DNA from: Spirochaetaceae bacterium
Lineage (GTDB): Bacteria > Spirochaetota > Spirochaetia > B11-G9
Direction of reading: 5' to 3'
Length of the DNA: 6,175 nt
Assembly: GCA_030643345.1 (NCBI GenBank)
Contig: DAOWMA010000135.1
Span: forward strand, 1-6,175
The position numbers were made by a program, and so were the translations under genes. Below the pieces are notes generated by a model, which searched no databases, was not told where the DNA came from, and was given only the letters and a program-made list of their open reading frames with translations. This document shows positions 1 through 6,175 of the stretch, one piece after another (within the stretch, counting starts at the first letter, position 1; every line of letters begins with the position of its first letter).

Positions 1-744
1 AGTATTGACTCCACAATAAATGGGTGGGTATTCAGAAATGACCGTATTTTTTCTGTAAGAATGCTTTTAGAATATGAAAATCTATCTGCTATGGATAATC
101 AGAGAAATATTCTTACATTTCCTATAAATCTCTCAAATTCAATATGGGGTGTCTTAAATATAGAAGCTATGCCCTTCTCAAAATATAATCTTTACACTGA
201 AAAACTGCTGGCGATTCTTATTGATCTTGCGGGAACGGCCATTGAAAGGGCCGTCGATTATGAGGCCCTTATAGAATATAATGAGGTTAATCCTGTTACA
301 AATCTTCCTTCAGCATCTCAATTTTTTACTTTCATAGAAAATGAGATAAAGAAATCATTTGAAAATAAAACTATTTTTTCGGTTATTATACTTGAGCTTA
401 CGGAGTTTGATGAACTGATAGAGAAGTACGGAGAAAAGAGGATATATCAAATTATATTACTAATGCTGGAAAAATTACATTCTCTTTCCGGGAATATGAT
501 TGATTTCTTTCATTATAAGGAGAAAAATCAAATAGCCATCTATTATCCGAATATTGACTATGATGGTGCTTCACTTTTTTGTCTCGAAAGCCTTGGTGTA
601 ATAAATAGCTATAAATGGACAATTAATGATAATAAAGTATTCCTGGATGTTATCCTGGGATATTCTTCATTGGGTTCCGAAGATATTAGTGTTGATGATC
701 TTCTTGACATTGCTGAGAATTTGCTTGAAATGCAGAAGGTTTAG
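1..744 (+). CDS. pelD: PelD C-terminal part: GAF domain plus degenerate GGDEF domain (5' truncated by window edge)
   Basis: The frame is open from base 1, so the ATG at 61 is an internal Met and the true start lies upstream; 247 codons are visible. In known PelD (about 455 residues in Pseudomonas) N-terminal membrane helices precede a GAF and a GGDEF-like domain, and the protein is the c-di-GMP receptor and scaffold of the Pel synthase. Numbering from the Met at 61, residues 1-64 are the end of a GAF domain (ILTFPINL, SIWGVLNIEAMPF, then a helix ending AGTAIERA). Residue 77 begins a GGDEF-like fold: NPVTNLPSASQFF matches the usual D-x-LTGLPNRRxF opening. The GGDEF signature is replaced by EKNQI (154-158), so no cyclase activity is expected. 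The I-site RxxD is replaced by NMID (145-148), and no Arg occurs after residue 127. Identification as PelD rests on this architecture and on the following pelE, pelF and pelG. The missing N-terminus prevents checking for membrane helices. Confidence 0.86.
   Translation, partial: SIDSTINGWVFRNDRIFSVRMLLEYENLSAMDNQRNILTFPINLSNSIWGVLNIEAMPFSKYNLYTEKLLAILIDLAGTAIERAVDYEALIEYNEVNPVTNLPSASQFFTFIENEIKKSFENKTIFSVIILELTEFDELIEKYGEKRIYQIILLMLEKLHSLSGNMIDFFHYKEKNQIAIYYPNIDYDGASLFCLESLGVINSYKWTINDNKVFLDVILGYSSLGSEDISVDDLLDIAENLLEMQKV
734..739 (+). promoter_or_regulatory. Shine-Dalgarno site for the pelE-like gene
   Basis: AGAAGG lies within the last codons of pelD, 8 bases before the ATG at 748 and 11 before the second in-frame ATG at 751. 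The spacing favours 748 as the start. Its position inside pelD suggests that the two genes are translationally coupled. Confidence 0.55.
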
Positions 745-747
745 TCT

Positions 748-1488
748 ATGATGGATGAATATGAATATTTTCGAAACAGAAAGGATAGATTTTCCCCAAA
801 GACCCCTACTGCAGCGTTAAAGGCTTATCAGGCAGGGTTTCTTCCCATATCGGTGTTTACCTGTAAATCCGGTTCTACAAAACCTCTTGATGAGAAACCA
901 TATGATATTGAAGAAATAGAAAGACTACTCTCCCGGGAGAATCTTGGTTTGGAAACAAATATAGTATTAATTGAGATTTTTGAGGACCTGATTTTTTCTA
1001 AAGATCAGGAAATTGCATTATTTGCAGCAGAGAGTATTAATATTATCGAGAACAGGTATAATAAAAAAATAGAGGAATTAAAACAGAATAAGGAACAGAG
1101 GGAGTCTTCAGAAGTATCCAGTAAGCTGGGAAGACTTTTTTTTGAGTTGGCGATTCTAAACAGGGAGCGTAGATCAATAAAGAAGTTTTTTCTGCGTGAA
1201 TCCTATCAATACTTTTCAGATATTCGCAGTAACAGGAAACTTTTAGCAGAAGAGCTGAATACTCTTATTAGAATACTTCTTGAATTGAAACTCTATATGA
1301 ATGCAGCGGATATAATTGAAAGGGAAAAATCTGAAGAATCTGTAGAATATTTATTTCTGAAAGCAGAGATATGGTTTGCCATGGGCAATTATACAGAGAC
1401 TCGTGATATTTGCCGCAGGATTCAGGATTTTCCTGAAGCTCTAACAGATAAAGAACAGATGACAATTGATTATTGGCTGGGTATGTAG
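748..1488 (+). CDS. pelE: PelE-like TPR protein of the Pel synthase complex, short and without membrane helices
   Basis: This 246-residue protein sits between pelD and pelF, where pelE lies in known Pel operons. PelE is known to bind PelD and help bring PelF to the membrane complex. The sequence is mostly helical and highly charged. Residues 71-112 hold a helical pair (VLIEIFEDLIF, then DQEIALFAAESINIIENRY) running into a Lys/Glu-rich helix. Residues 165-192 and 198-230 look like TPR units; the second has the usual spacing (LKAEIWFAMGNYTETRDI). I see no signal peptide and no hydrophobic run long enough to cross a membrane. Pseudomonas PelE is longer (about 329 residues) and has N-terminal membrane helices, so this form would have to be held at the membrane by PelD or PelG. 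The start at 748 follows an SD-like site; 751 is a possible alternative. The assignment depends mainly on gene order and the TPR character, since PelE proteins diverge strongly. Confidence 0.72.
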   Translation: MMDEYEYFRNRKDRFSPKTPTAALKAYQAGFLPISVFTCKSGSTKPLDEKPYDIEEIERLLSRENLGLETNIVLIEIFEDLIFSKDQEIALFAAESINIIENRYNKKIEELKQNKEQRESSEVSSKLGRLFFELAILNRERRSIKKFFLRESYQYFSDIRSNRKLLAEELNTLIRILLELKLYMNAADIIEREKSEESVEYLFLKAEIWFAMGNYTETRDICRRIQDFPEALTDKEQMTIDYWLGM

Positions 1489-2883
1489 ATGGCCAATAGA
1501 CTAAGAGTGTGTTTTATTCTTGAAGGTTCTTATCCATACATTACCGGAGGCGTTTCATCCTGGGTGCAGGATATGATTTTGGGTATGCCGGATATTGACT
1601 TTGTACTTTTTAGTATTTCTCCTGCAGGTGAACAGAATCTTAAATATGATATTCCAAAAAATGTAGTGGAACATAGAGACATTGTTCTGTCAGATTTACC
1701 CAAAAGCACCAGAAAAATAAAAGGTAAAATTAAAACTCTAAAGTTAATAAAAAAAATGCATACAGATTTTATTAGTAAAGCGCATACAGAAATTGGGGAT
1801 ATTATTGAAAAATTGCCAGAGGGTTCATATCTTTACGATGAAGCAGTTTACAGTGATATTGGCTGGGAAATGCTGGGAAAGGCAAATATACGTAATAATC
1901 CGATGTATTCATTTTCTGATTATTTTTGGTCATGGAGATCTGCACATAATATGATTTTTACTGTTCTGGGAGCAGAACCACCGGAAGCAGATATCTATCA
2001 TTCCGTATCCACAGGATATGCAGGACTTCTGGCTGTAGCAGCTAAACTGCGACATGGAAAACCCTTTCTTTTAACTGAACATGGTTTGTATCATAAAGAG
2101 AGAGAGATGGAGCTTAGAAAAGCGCAGTTCTTAAGGGGCTACCAGAGGGACATGTGGATAAAAATATATAACAGCCTAAGCAGAATGGCATATCACCAGG
2201 CGGATATTTCAACATCCCTGTTCGAATATAACAGACGAATTCAATTGGAGCTTGGTGCAAATGAAGATACAGCTCTGGTTATACCCAATGGAATAGATGT
2301 GGCGAAGTACTCTTCTGTAAAAAGAGTCCCCCGTGAAGGTTTTCATATTGGTTTGGTAGGGAGAGTTGTTCCTATTAAGGACATAAAGACCTTTATTACC
2401 ATGTCCCGTATGGTCCATGAGCATGTAAAGGATGCAAGGTTTTACTGTATTGGTCCCACAGATGAAGATGAAGCCTATTATGAAGATTGCATGCGAATGG
2501 TTAAAAGTTTTAACCTTTCCGAGGTTTTTGAATTTACAGGAAGACAGAATGTTCTTGATTACTACTCTTTTCTGGATGTTATGCTTCTTACAAGTGTTAG
2601 AGAAGCCCAGCCTCTGGTTATACTGGAGGCCTATGCAGCAGGAGTCCCTGTTGTTTCAACCAGGGTAGGGAATGTCCCTGAGATGCTGGATTATGATGAC
2701 AGGTTTCTTGCTTCCTCTAAAGATGCGGAAAAACTTGCATGGAATGTAAAGTATATTAAAAATCACCCGGAAGAGATGGAAGAAATTATTAAAAGTAATA
2801 AAGAAAAGGTGAATACCCTCTACAATAAGAATGATCTCTACTCTACTTACCAAAATCTGTACCGTAAGCTGGTGGAGAAGTAA
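1489..2883 (+). CDS. pelF: PelF, family GT4 glycosyltransferase that polymerises Pel exopolysaccharide
   Basis: PelF is the cytosolic GT-B enzyme that builds the Pel chain from a UDP-sugar; Pel is rich in N-acetylgalactosamine and galactosamine. The 464-residue protein opens with the family hallmark VCFILEGSYPYITGGVSSW (7-25), including the Gly-rich loop. TEHG lies at 196-199. The C-terminal Rossmann domain starts near 286 (HIGLVGRVVPIKD, with the conserved GR and K at 291-292 and 297). The catalytic EX7E motif is intact, with Glu372 and Glu380 in REAQPLVILEAYAAGVPVV, followed by VGNVPEML. It is somewhat shorter than the Pseudomonas protein (about 507 residues), but all motifs expected for activity are present. 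The ATG directly abuts the pelE stop (TAG-ATG) with no clear Shine-Dalgarno site, so translation is probably coupled to pelE. The start is well supported because the conserved core begins at residue 6 and the next Met is residue 27. Confidence 0.95.
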   Translation: MANRLRVCFILEGSYPYITGGVSSWVQDMILGMPDIDFVLFSISPAGEQNLKYDIPKNVVEHRDIVLSDLPKSTRKIKGKIKTLKLIKKMHTDFISKAHTEIGDIIEKLPEGSYLYDEAVYSDIGWEMLGKANIRNNPMYSFSDYFWSWRSAHNMIFTVLGAEPPEADIYHSVSTGYAGLLAVAAKLRHGKPFLLTEHGLYHKEREMELRKAQFLRGYQRDMWIKIYNSLSRMAYHQADISTSLFEYNRRIQLELGANEDTALVIPNGIDVAKYSSVKRVPREGFHIGLVGRVVPIKDIKTFITMSRMVHEHVKDARFYCIGPTDEDEAYYEDCMRMVKSFNLSEVFEFTGRQNVLDYYSFLDVMLLTSVREAQPLVILEAYAAGVPVVSTRVGNVPEMLDYDDRFLASSKDAEKLAWNVKYIKNHPEEMEEIIKSNKEKVNTLYNKNDLYSTYQNLYRKLVEK

Positions 2884-4268
2884 TGGCAGGTATTGGATTT
2901 GAACTGCAGAGAGTTCTGAAACAGGGTGGTATGACAGGGGTATTCAAGGTCGCCCTGGCCGGCATTGTAATAGTAGCCGGTCCCTGGCTTATCTCTATAC
3001 TTGGTATTTTTGCTCTTTCCCGTTTTGCAGGATTTGCATTAGAGGAAGGGGGCGCTCTTTTTACAGCTGCTATTGTCTATTCCTATGCATTTTCTTTGTT
3101 TCTTTTTGGTGGTTTGCATTATATTTATACCCGGTATACATCTGATCTTATTTATATTAAGGATGATTCCAGGGCATTTGCCGCACTTCTGCTGGCAATG
3201 ATAATAATTGGAATACTCTCTGCAATAATTGCTGTAATAGCTGTTTATTTTATTAATACAGATCAGGTTGAAAAACTTTTAATGTATAAAATTTTTGCTG
3301 CAGTTTTGTTTGTATCTATCAATCTTATCTGGCTGATAATGATATTTATTACTTTGTTAAAAAAGTATATGACTATCTTTTTAGTTTACATTTTGGGAAT
3401 GGTTTTTTCTTTTGGAGCAGTTTTTATTTTGGGAAAGGAATATAAACTTGGCGGAGCTATGGCTGGGTTTAGTATTGGACAAATCTCTATTCTTGTTATG
3501 CTGCTGCTTCTAATACGCCGTTATATAAAACCGGGAAATATATTCAGAGAGATAAAACCCCTTGCTTCATATTTCAGAAAATATAAGTTTTTACTGGGTG
3601 CCGGTGTTTTTTATTCTGCAGGAATTTGGATCGATAAGATTGTTTTATGGTTTTATACAGGTAGCTCTGTAGAGGGAACCTATCTTGTCTTGTTTGAACA
3701 TTATGACATGACAGTCTATTTTGCAAATCTTACTTTAATACCCGGACTTGTTTATTTTATGGTTTTTTCCGAAACAAATTTTTATGTCAGACTTCGCCGG
3801 TTCCTTATGAAAATAAGCACAAGGACCTTTACAGAGATACAGGAAGGAAAATATAGATTGCTGATTTCTATGCAATCCAGTATAAGGGAGCAGAGTCTTT
3901 TTCAGGGGGTACTTACTGTAGGTCTTATGATTCTTGCAGGCAGTATAAATACAAATCTTCTGGGAGGACTTTCCTCTCTTCTTACCCTAAGGCTTGTTCT
4001 TTCCGGTGTATTTTTCCATCTTTTGTTTCTTACCTTACTCACCTTCCTTTTTTATCTGGAGCAGTATAAAGAGGCATTTATTACGCAAGTTTGTTTTTTT
4101 TCTATTAACTTTGGTGGTACACTATATTTTGCCGGCCTTTCTATTCCGGTCTATGGTGCCGGTTATCTGGCTGCTGGAGTTTTTACATCTATTTTATCTG
4201 TATTATTTTTGTCACGAGGTATCAAAACCATGGATAGAAGAATATTCGGTTTACTTTCAAGGGATTAA
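2883..4268 (+). CDS. pelG: PelG, 12-helix MATE/PST-family inner-membrane transporter for Pel polysaccharide
   Basis: PelG is thought to move the growing Pel chain across the cytoplasmic membrane as part of the PelD-E-F-G complex. The protein has 461 residues, close to the usual length (about 456). It begins with the family signature MAGIGFELQRVL and continues with VAGPWLISILG (31-41). About twelve hydrophobic segments are visible, near 23-45, 58-82, 99-123, 134-160, 163-183, 190-212, 234-257, 277-296, 338-355, 366-392, 399-419 and 423-444. Further family-like motifs are FYSAGIWIDKIVLWF (243-257), FMVFSETNFYVRLRRF (292-307) and FLFYLEQYKEAF (388-399). The start codon shares one base with the pelF stop (TAATG), and GGTGGAG at 2871-2877 gives a good ribosome-binding site 5 bases upstream. 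The gene looks intact. Confidence 0.95.
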   Translation: MAGIGFELQRVLKQGGMTGVFKVALAGIVIVAGPWLISILGIFALSRFAGFALEEGGALFTAAIVYSYAFSLFLFGGLHYIYTRYTSDLIYIKDDSRAFAALLLAMIIIGILSAIIAVIAVYFINTDQVEKLLMYKIFAAVLFVSINLIWLIMIFITLLKKYMTIFLVYILGMVFSFGAVFILGKEYKLGGAMAGFSIGQISILVMLLLLIRRYIKPGNIFREIKPLASYFRKYKFLLGAGVFYSAGIWIDKIVLWFYTGSSVEGTYLVLFEHYDMTVYFANLTLIPGLVYFMVFSETNFYVRLRRFLMKISTRTFTEIQEGKYRLLISMQSSIREQSLFQGVLTVGLMILAGSINTNLLGGLSSLLTLRLVLSGVFFHLLFLTLLTFLFYLEQYKEAFITQVCFFSINFGGTLYFAGLSIPVYGAGYLAAGVFTSILSVLFLSRGIKTMDRRIFGLLSRD

Positions 4269-4275
4269 TAACAAA

Positions 4276-4281
4276 AGAGGA
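4276..4281 (+). promoter_or_regulatory. Shine-Dalgarno site for the secreted CBM-TPR gene
   Basis: AGAGGA lies 7 bases before the ATG at 4289, inside the only non-coding gap of the window (4269-4288). It is the clearest ribosome-binding site here, and it fixes the start of the fifth gene. The gap is too short to hold a terminator and promoter of its own. Confidence 0.65.
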
Positions 4282-4288
4282 AGTTTAA

Positions 4289-6175
4289 ATGATAAAGAAA
4301 ATTATAGTTTTGCTGGTAGTTATTTTTCTAATATCCGGGTTTGCTGCTGCAGAGGATGAAAATAAGGCCGTAAAAGATGAGATAGTGCCTTCGGAAAAAA
4401 TTAAGCCTGTTCTTCCTCAAGCCGGATCCAGTATCATATTTATTGAAGGTGAAGATGCTGTAGCAACAAATTTTAATCGGGAACCCATATTGAATTACAG
4501 CTGTTCGGGATATGAAACCCTTCAGTTAAACCAGGCTACCGGACTTCAGGGTGGTTCTGTATATTATGCTGATTATGTATTCTACGTAGAAGAGGACAGT
4601 GATTATGAGTTTTGGTATGGGGGGACACCTCCCGGCAACAAAGATGAACTGCTCCCTTCTTTTTCATCACCTTTCCATTACAAGCTGGATAGTTACTATG
4701 AATATGACGTCTACCGGGAGGATGTAAATGTAGTGGGCGGATATGCTCCGGCATATTACTGGAACTATGTATCTGACATTACTCTGTCCAGGGGGGAGCA
4801 TAGAATTACGTTTGAAATTCCCCAAAGACGAAGCTTTGACAGTAAATTTTTCTTTTATCTGGATAATTTTTTTCTTGTAAAAAAAGTTGATGGTGTTCGT
4901 ATTATTAAGGGGGATGTCCCCCCCGTTTTCCCAACAGATATGGATGACCGGTCCATGGATGCTCCGTTTAGATCTATAGAAGATTATGAAATTTCAATTA
5001 GAGATAATCCGGAGGAATCAAGAAATTATATTGAAATATCTATGATCTATTCTTTAATTGGAGATTATCTTAGTTCTCTTAAGAACCTCCGGAAAGCACT
5101 GCTTCTTGAACCGGATGATCCCGATATTCTTCTCTTGATTGCAAAAAATTATATATGGAAAGGATCTTATTCAGATGGATTGTATCAATACAGTGATTTG
5201 CTCCAGCTTGTGCCGGAAAAGATAGATGTATGGACTGAGGCCGGTAAGGTTGCCGCCTGGATTGGCCAGTATGAAACTTCTATAGAATTTTTTTCCGAAG
5301 GGACCGGGCTCTATCCGGAAAATTTAAATCTCCAGGCAAATCTTGGTATCACCTATCTATGGTCAGGGGACTCTTTTGCAGCTGAGAAACAATTTGAGCT
5401 TGTAAACAATCTGGCAGGTGATGATCTTGTACTGAATAAAGAACTGGCCGGGATTTTTGAAGTTAATGGATATCCTGATAAATCTATAGAAATATATAAA
5501 AAAATTATTGATCTATACCCTGAGGACCTTGAAACCCGTTTTCTTCTTGAAGATGCATATATACAGAACAATCAGCGTAATAAAATTGAATCATTACGAG
5601 AAAATACAGCGAAAATCTATGAAACTTCTCCCGGGTTCGGGAAGATTGTTCAGACTTTTTATAACAAACAGGTAATGAAAGAAAAAGTAATAGCTGATTA
5701 TGAGGAAGAACTTAACAATGATCCTGATAATCTTATTCTTCGGAAAACTCTGGCAGAGATCTATTTTTGGAATGGTGATAAAAAGAAAGCAATAAATGAA
5801 TATTTAAATATTTTTATAAATTATACTTACAGAAATTTGAGAGAGACTGAGAAAAGTGAAGTTCAATACTATGAAATAATAGACAGAAACTATGCTTTAC
5901 TGCATTTTTTAAATAAAGTGCCTTCATACTTGTCAAATTCAGTACAGGAACTTAATACTGATCTAATAAATTATAATAAAGCTTTAAACAGTCTCACCGC
6001 ACTTGAAAAAAAGAATAAGGCGGCAAAAGCAAAAGGGAATGAGCCTGATTTTGAGGCAGTACTTAGTCTTGAAGAAAAAATAAGAGCCAGTGAAGATGTT
6101 CTTGCTGCCAGGATAGCTGCAAAGGCAAGCTTTGTTGAAAAATATCAATTTCTTATTGATCAGTTTAGTGATGAT
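4289..6175 (+). CDS. Secreted protein with CBM-like jelly-roll domain, TPR array and helical tail (3' truncated by window edge)
   Basis: The frame is open for 629 codons to the last base and has no stop, so the protein is incomplete. Residues 1-21 form a signal peptide (Lys-Lys, a hydrophobic core, then GFAAA before Glu22); there is no Cys for a lipobox, so signal peptidase I cleavage is likely. Residues 48-197 look like a carbohydrate-binding jelly roll of the CBM6/35 type: it opens IIFIEGEDA, has VYYADYVFYVEEDSDYEFWY (91-110) and DITLSRGEHRITFEI (163-177), and closes FFFYLDNFFLV (187-197). It is very rich in Tyr, Phe and Trp. After a Pro/Asp linker (208-225), six to seven TPR-like units span 241-510, with WxxxGxYxxA-like spacing and units ending LEPDDP, LVPE and LYPE. 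Residues 545-620 are charged helix, possibly coiled coil. The position just after pelG suggests a role in Pel export, like the periplasmic TPR part of PelB. That role is inferred; I know no named family with this domain order. Confidence 0.8.
   Translation, partial: MIKKIIVLLVVIFLISGFAAAEDENKAVKDEIVPSEKIKPVLPQAGSSIIFIEGEDAVATNFNREPILNYSCSGYETLQLNQATGLQGGSVYYADYVFYVEEDSDYEFWYGGTPPGNKDELLPSFSSPFHYKLDSYYEYDVYREDVNVVGGYAPAYYWNYVSDITLSRGEHRITFEIPQRRSFDSKFFFYLDNFFLVKKVDGVRIIKGDVPPVFPTDMDDRSMDAPFRSIEDYEISIRDNPEESRNYIEISMIYSLIGDYLSSLKNLRKALLLEPDDPDILLLIAKNYIWKGSYSDGLYQYSDLLQLVPEKIDVWTEAGKVAAWIGQYETSIEFFSEGTGLYPENLNLQANLGITYLWSGDSFAAEKQFELVNNLAGDDLVLNKELAGIFEVNGYPDKSIEIYKKIIDLYPEDLETRFLLEDAYIQNNQRNKIESLRENTAKIYETSPGFGKIVQTFYNKQVMKEKVIADYEEELNNDPDNLILRKTLAEIYFWNGDKKKAINEYLNIFINYTYRNLRETEKSEVQYYEIIDRNYALLHFLNKVPSYLSNSVQELNTDLINYNKALNSLTALEKKNKAAKAKGNEPDFEAVLSLEEKIRASEDVLAARIAAKASFVEKYQFLIDQFSDD
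4430..4879 (+). other. CBM6/35-like domain within the secreted TPR protein
   Basis: This segment encodes residues 48-197. Alternating beta-strand patterns, the opening EGEDA (compare EAEDA in many CBM6/CBM35 modules), a central YYADYVFYVEEDSDYEF strand pair and the closing YLDNFFLV strand (compare the LDYIxL ending) suggest a galactose-binding-like jelly roll. The aromatic cluster YAPAYYWNYVSD (152-163) could supply sugar-stacking residues. The fold is inferred from pattern only, and a non-binding beta-sandwich is possible. Confidence 0.55.
5009..5818 (+). repeat. TPR repeat array within the secreted protein
   Basis: This segment encodes residues 241-510. Approximate TPR units begin near 241, 275, 310, 344, 378, 412 and 479, each a helical pair of about 34 residues. 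Typical signatures are YSLIGDYLSSLKNLRKAL, YIWKGSYSDGLYQY, AAWIGQYETSIEFF, YLWSGDSFAAEKQF and IYFWNGDKKKAINEY. The stretch 440-478 is less regular. TPR arrays usually bind partner proteins; in PelB the periplasmic TPRs contact PelA and the polymer. Confidence 0.75.

Noticed and set aside
61..744. Reading the first gene as a complete 227-residue protein starting at ATG 61
   Set aside because: The frame stays open to base 1 with GAF-like residues upstream, and starting at 61 would cut through the GAF domain.
1268..1465. Antisense open frame within the pelE-like gene
   Set aside because: It is a shadow on the opposite strand of a gene that fits its operon; no ribosome site or motif was seen.
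2432..2668. 78-codon open frame on the + strand inside pelF
   Set aside because: It lies wholly inside the catalytic domain of pelF in another frame, and its product has no recognisable motif.
2209..2853. Two antisense open frames within pelF (2209-2424 and 2656-2853)
   Set aside because: Both are opposite strongly conserved glycosyltransferase sequence and look like products of codon bias.
4269..4288. Possible terminator or promoter between pelG and the fifth gene
   Set aside because: The 20-base gap has no inverted repeat with a T-run and is taken up by a ribosome-binding site.
3994..4359. Hydrophobic 121-codon open frame on the + strand across the pelG end and the start of the next gene
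   Set aside because: It overlaps conserved pelG sequence in another frame and the well-supported signal peptide of the next gene. Its hydrophobicity comes from T-rich membrane-helix codons read out of frame.
4536..5571. Two antisense open frames (4536-4754 and 5353-5571) opposite the CBM-TPR gene
   Set aside because: Both are short, have no motifs, and are fully covered by a + strand gene with a signal peptide and repeat domains.

Overview
The window is AT-rich and carries five genes, all on the + strand and packed almost end to end. They form part of an operon for the Pel-type exopolysaccharide of biofilms. The first four are recognisable as pelD (3' part only), pelE-like, pelF and pelG, which together make the cytoplasmic and inner-membrane synthase complex. 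The fifth gene has a signal peptide and runs off the right edge. It is not a standard pel gene in the form seen here.

Layout: 1-744 is the C-terminal part of PelD (end of a GAF domain, then a degenerate GGDEF domain). 748-1488 is a short, apparently soluble PelE-like TPR protein. 1489-2883 is PelF, the family GT4 glycosyltransferase. 2883-4268 is PelG, the 12-helix MATE/PST-like transporter. 4289 to the right edge is a secreted protein with an N-terminal jelly-roll carbohydrate-binding-like domain, a chain of TPR repeats and a helical C-terminal stretch. The gaps are +3, 0, -1 and +20 bases, so the genes are probably co-transcribed and translationally coupled. There is no non-coding stretch longer than 20 bases, and no tRNA, rRNA, CRISPR, mobile element or convincing terminator.

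How the genes may work together (known family roles plus inference): PelD is the c-di-GMP receptor and scaffold, PelE bridges PelD to PelF, PelF polymerises N-acetylhexosamine from a UDP-sugar, and PelG moves the chain across the inner membrane. The fifth protein would meet the polymer after export. Its TPR array suggests the role of the periplasmic TPR part of PelB, and the added carbohydrate-binding-like domain suggests direct contact with the glycan. No PelA (hydrolase/deacetylase), PelC or PelB barrel is visible in the window.

Organism: the exported TPR protein and the low GC fit a diderm low-GC bacterium. A spirochaete is my tentative guess, from protein character only. A Gram-positive host is not strictly excluded.

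The two most noteworthy points are the predicted CBM-TPR protein encoded directly after pelG, and the loss from PelD of both the GGDEF active site and the arginines of the c-di-GMP-binding I-site.
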